Below the pieces are notes generated by a model that saw only the letters and a list, made by a program, of their open reading frames with translations, did no database searches and was not told the origin of the DNA. Positions 30,729-31,520 of a stretch of DNA of 31,520 bases are shown here, one piece after another. Numbering within the stretch: the first letter of the stretch is position 1; every line of letters begins with the position of its first letter. The translations under genes and the position numbers were made by a program. Origin of the DNA: H17-190 sp034435615 (GTDB lineage: Bacteria > Chloroflexota > Dehalococcoidia > SM23-28-2 > HRBIN24); NCBI GenBank assembly GCA_034435615.1, contig DAOTWZ010000061.1, positions 1-31,520 of the forward strand, in the 5' to 3' direction.

Positions 30729-31457
30729 ATGGACAGCCCCCAGCAGCGGAAGCAGGCGATACGAGAGCGGGTGTGGCGGGCCCTGGAGGAGGCCGGTGTG
30801 GCTCTCTTCCCGGGCGCCTGGGGGAGGATACCCAACTTCCAGGGCGCCGCTGCCGCTGCCCAGCGGGTGCGCCAGCTCTCCGTCTGGCGGGAGGCCAGGG
30901 CCCTCAAGTGCAACCCCGACCTGCCCCAGGCCCCTCTGCGGCGGGCCGCCCTGCGGGAGGGGAAGACCGTATACATGGCCGTGCCCCGCCTGCGGGACGA
31001 GAGATGCTTCCTGGAGCTGGACCCGGCCCGCCTGGGCACCAGGGCGGGCCAGGCGGCCAGCATCGCCGGGGCGTTCCGCCACGGGAGGCCCGTGCACCCG
31101 CGGGAGCTGCCCTCCATAGACCTGGTGGTCTGCGGCTCCGTGGCGGTGAACCGGGCGGGCGCCCGCATCGGAAAGGGGGGCGGCTACTCGGACCTGGAGC
31201 TGGCCATCCTGACGGAGCTGGGGAAGCTGGGGCCGGGGACGCCCATCCTCACAACAGTGCACCCGCTGCAAGTGCTGGAGGAGGAGCTGCCCATGCTCCC
31301 CCACGACCTGCCGGTGGACTATATAGCCACCCCGGAGGGCGTCATCCCCTGCGAAGGCGGCTTCCCCCGCCCCCGGGGCGTCTACTGGGAGCTCATTCCT
31401 GAGGAGAGGCTGGCGGCAGTGCCCGTCCTGGCCTGGCTGCGCTCCCTCAGACGGTGA
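30729..31457 (+). CDS. 5-formyltetrahydrofolate cyclo-ligase family protein
   Basis: A 242-aa protein of the MTHFS/YgfA family, ATP-dependent enzymes that turn 5-formyl-THF into 5,10-methenyl-THF. The N-terminal KQAIRERVWRALEEAG, the VYMAVPRLRDERCFLELD strand and the signature RIGKGGGYSDLELAIL (usual GxGKGYYD) are visible. The signature differs from the canonical form (GGGYSD), as in the longer MTHFSD-like branch, so the substrate may differ. Its last 11 bases overlap the convergent gene at the right edge. Confidence 0.85.
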   Translation: MDSPQQRKQAIRERVWRALEEAGVALFPGAWGRIPNFQGAAAAAQRVRQLSVWREARALKCNPDLPQAPLRRAALREGKTVYMAVPRLRDERCFLELDPARLGTRAGQAASIAGAFRHGRPVHPRELPSIDLVVCGSVAVNRAGARIGKGGGYSDLELAILTELGKLGPGTPILTTVHPLQVLEEELPMLPHDLPVDYIATPEGVIPCEGGFPRPRGVYWELIPEERLAAVPVLAWLRSLRR

Positions 31458-31520
31458 CGCCGTAGGTCTTGCGGGCGGCCTCCTTGAGCTCGGCCCGGAA
31501 GTCGGGGTGGGCCACCGCTA
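31447..31520 (-). CDS. 3' end of a gene, possibly acetyl-CoA hydrolase/transferase family (partial)
   Basis: Only the last 23 codons are in the window, ending AHPDFRAELKEAARKTYGV plus two residues. The AHPDFR-EL pattern resembles the C-terminus of acetyl-CoA hydrolase/4-hydroxybutyrate CoA-transferases, but this short piece does not allow a firm call. Confidence 0.5.
   Translation of the reverse strand, partial: AVAHPDFRAELKEAARKTYGVTV

Noticed and set aside
1..31520. CRISPR arrays, insertion sequences, tRNA or rRNA genes, phage genes
   Set aside because: No regularly spaced repeats, transposase frames, terminal repeats or recognisable RNA gene motifs were seen on either strand.

Overview
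The window is very GC-rich bacterial DNA with densely packed genes, frequent GTG/TTG starts and frequent ATA isoleucine codons. The mix includes a luciferase-like (F420/flavin type) oxidoreductase, a cobalt-type nitrile hydratase, family III CoA-transferase, several enoyl-CoA hydratases and SDRs, a CarH-like B12 sensor and short ECF sigma cassettes. This fits an uncultured or thermophilic high-GC Chloroflexota (Dehalococcoidia or Thermomicrobia-like), but the assignment is an inference from gene content only. No rRNA, tRNA, CRISPR array, insertion sequence or phage gene was seen.

Layout. 0.25-7.0 kb: a divergent GntR/FCD regulator and a lipoprotein solute-binding protein, then on the + strand a ThDP-dependent enzyme, a short 6-phosphogluconate dehydrogenase, a VOC protein and a sulfite-oxidase-like molybdoenzyme. 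7.0-9.0 kb (- strand): a small membrane-anchored protein, an ECF sigma factor and a probable anti-sigma factor. 9.1-11.5 kb (+): carboxymuconolactone decarboxylase-like protein, 3-hydroxyisobutyrate dehydrogenase-like protein and 3-hydroxybutyryl-CoA dehydrogenase. 11.5-16.4 kb (-): an AmiS/UreI-type channel, then a tight row of enoyl-CoA hydratase, alpha/beta hydrolase, SDR, PaaG-like isomerase and LLM oxidoreductase, which reads as a catabolic acyl-CoA operon. 16.5-20.7 kb (+): a 47-aa membrane peptide, a PrcB-type lipoprotein, a cobalamin-binding regulator, a cytoplasmic HtrA-like protease and Ada. 20.7-23.9 kb (-): a 3D/double-psi-barrel protein, a CocE/NonD hydrolase and an OsmC-family gene. 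24.0-31.5 kb: aldehyde dehydrogenase, nitrile hydratase beta-alpha-accessory operon, CoA-transferase, short UDP-glucose-dehydrogenase-like protein, SDR, 5-formyl-THF cyclo-ligase-like protein and the 3' end of one more gene.

Two items stand out. (1) The OsmC gene at 23473-23901 (-) has an in-frame UGA exactly where the family's second redox cysteine belongs; the frame continues to the normal OsmC length, and a 7-bp hairpin with a G-containing loop begins about 14 nt after the UGA. This is a candidate selenoprotein that ordinary gene callers truncate. (2) The regulator at 17580-18473 (+) carries the W-x9-EH and ExH signatures of CarH-type B12 photoreceptors, but its DNA-binding domain is a C-terminal XRE helix-turn-helix instead of an N-terminal MerR domain, and it lies just upstream of a protease and the DNA-repair gene ada.

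Other points are a nitrile hydratase promoter with a long spacer holding a dyad, palindromes around the GntR regulator, and tandem GC hairpins without a U-tract after genes.
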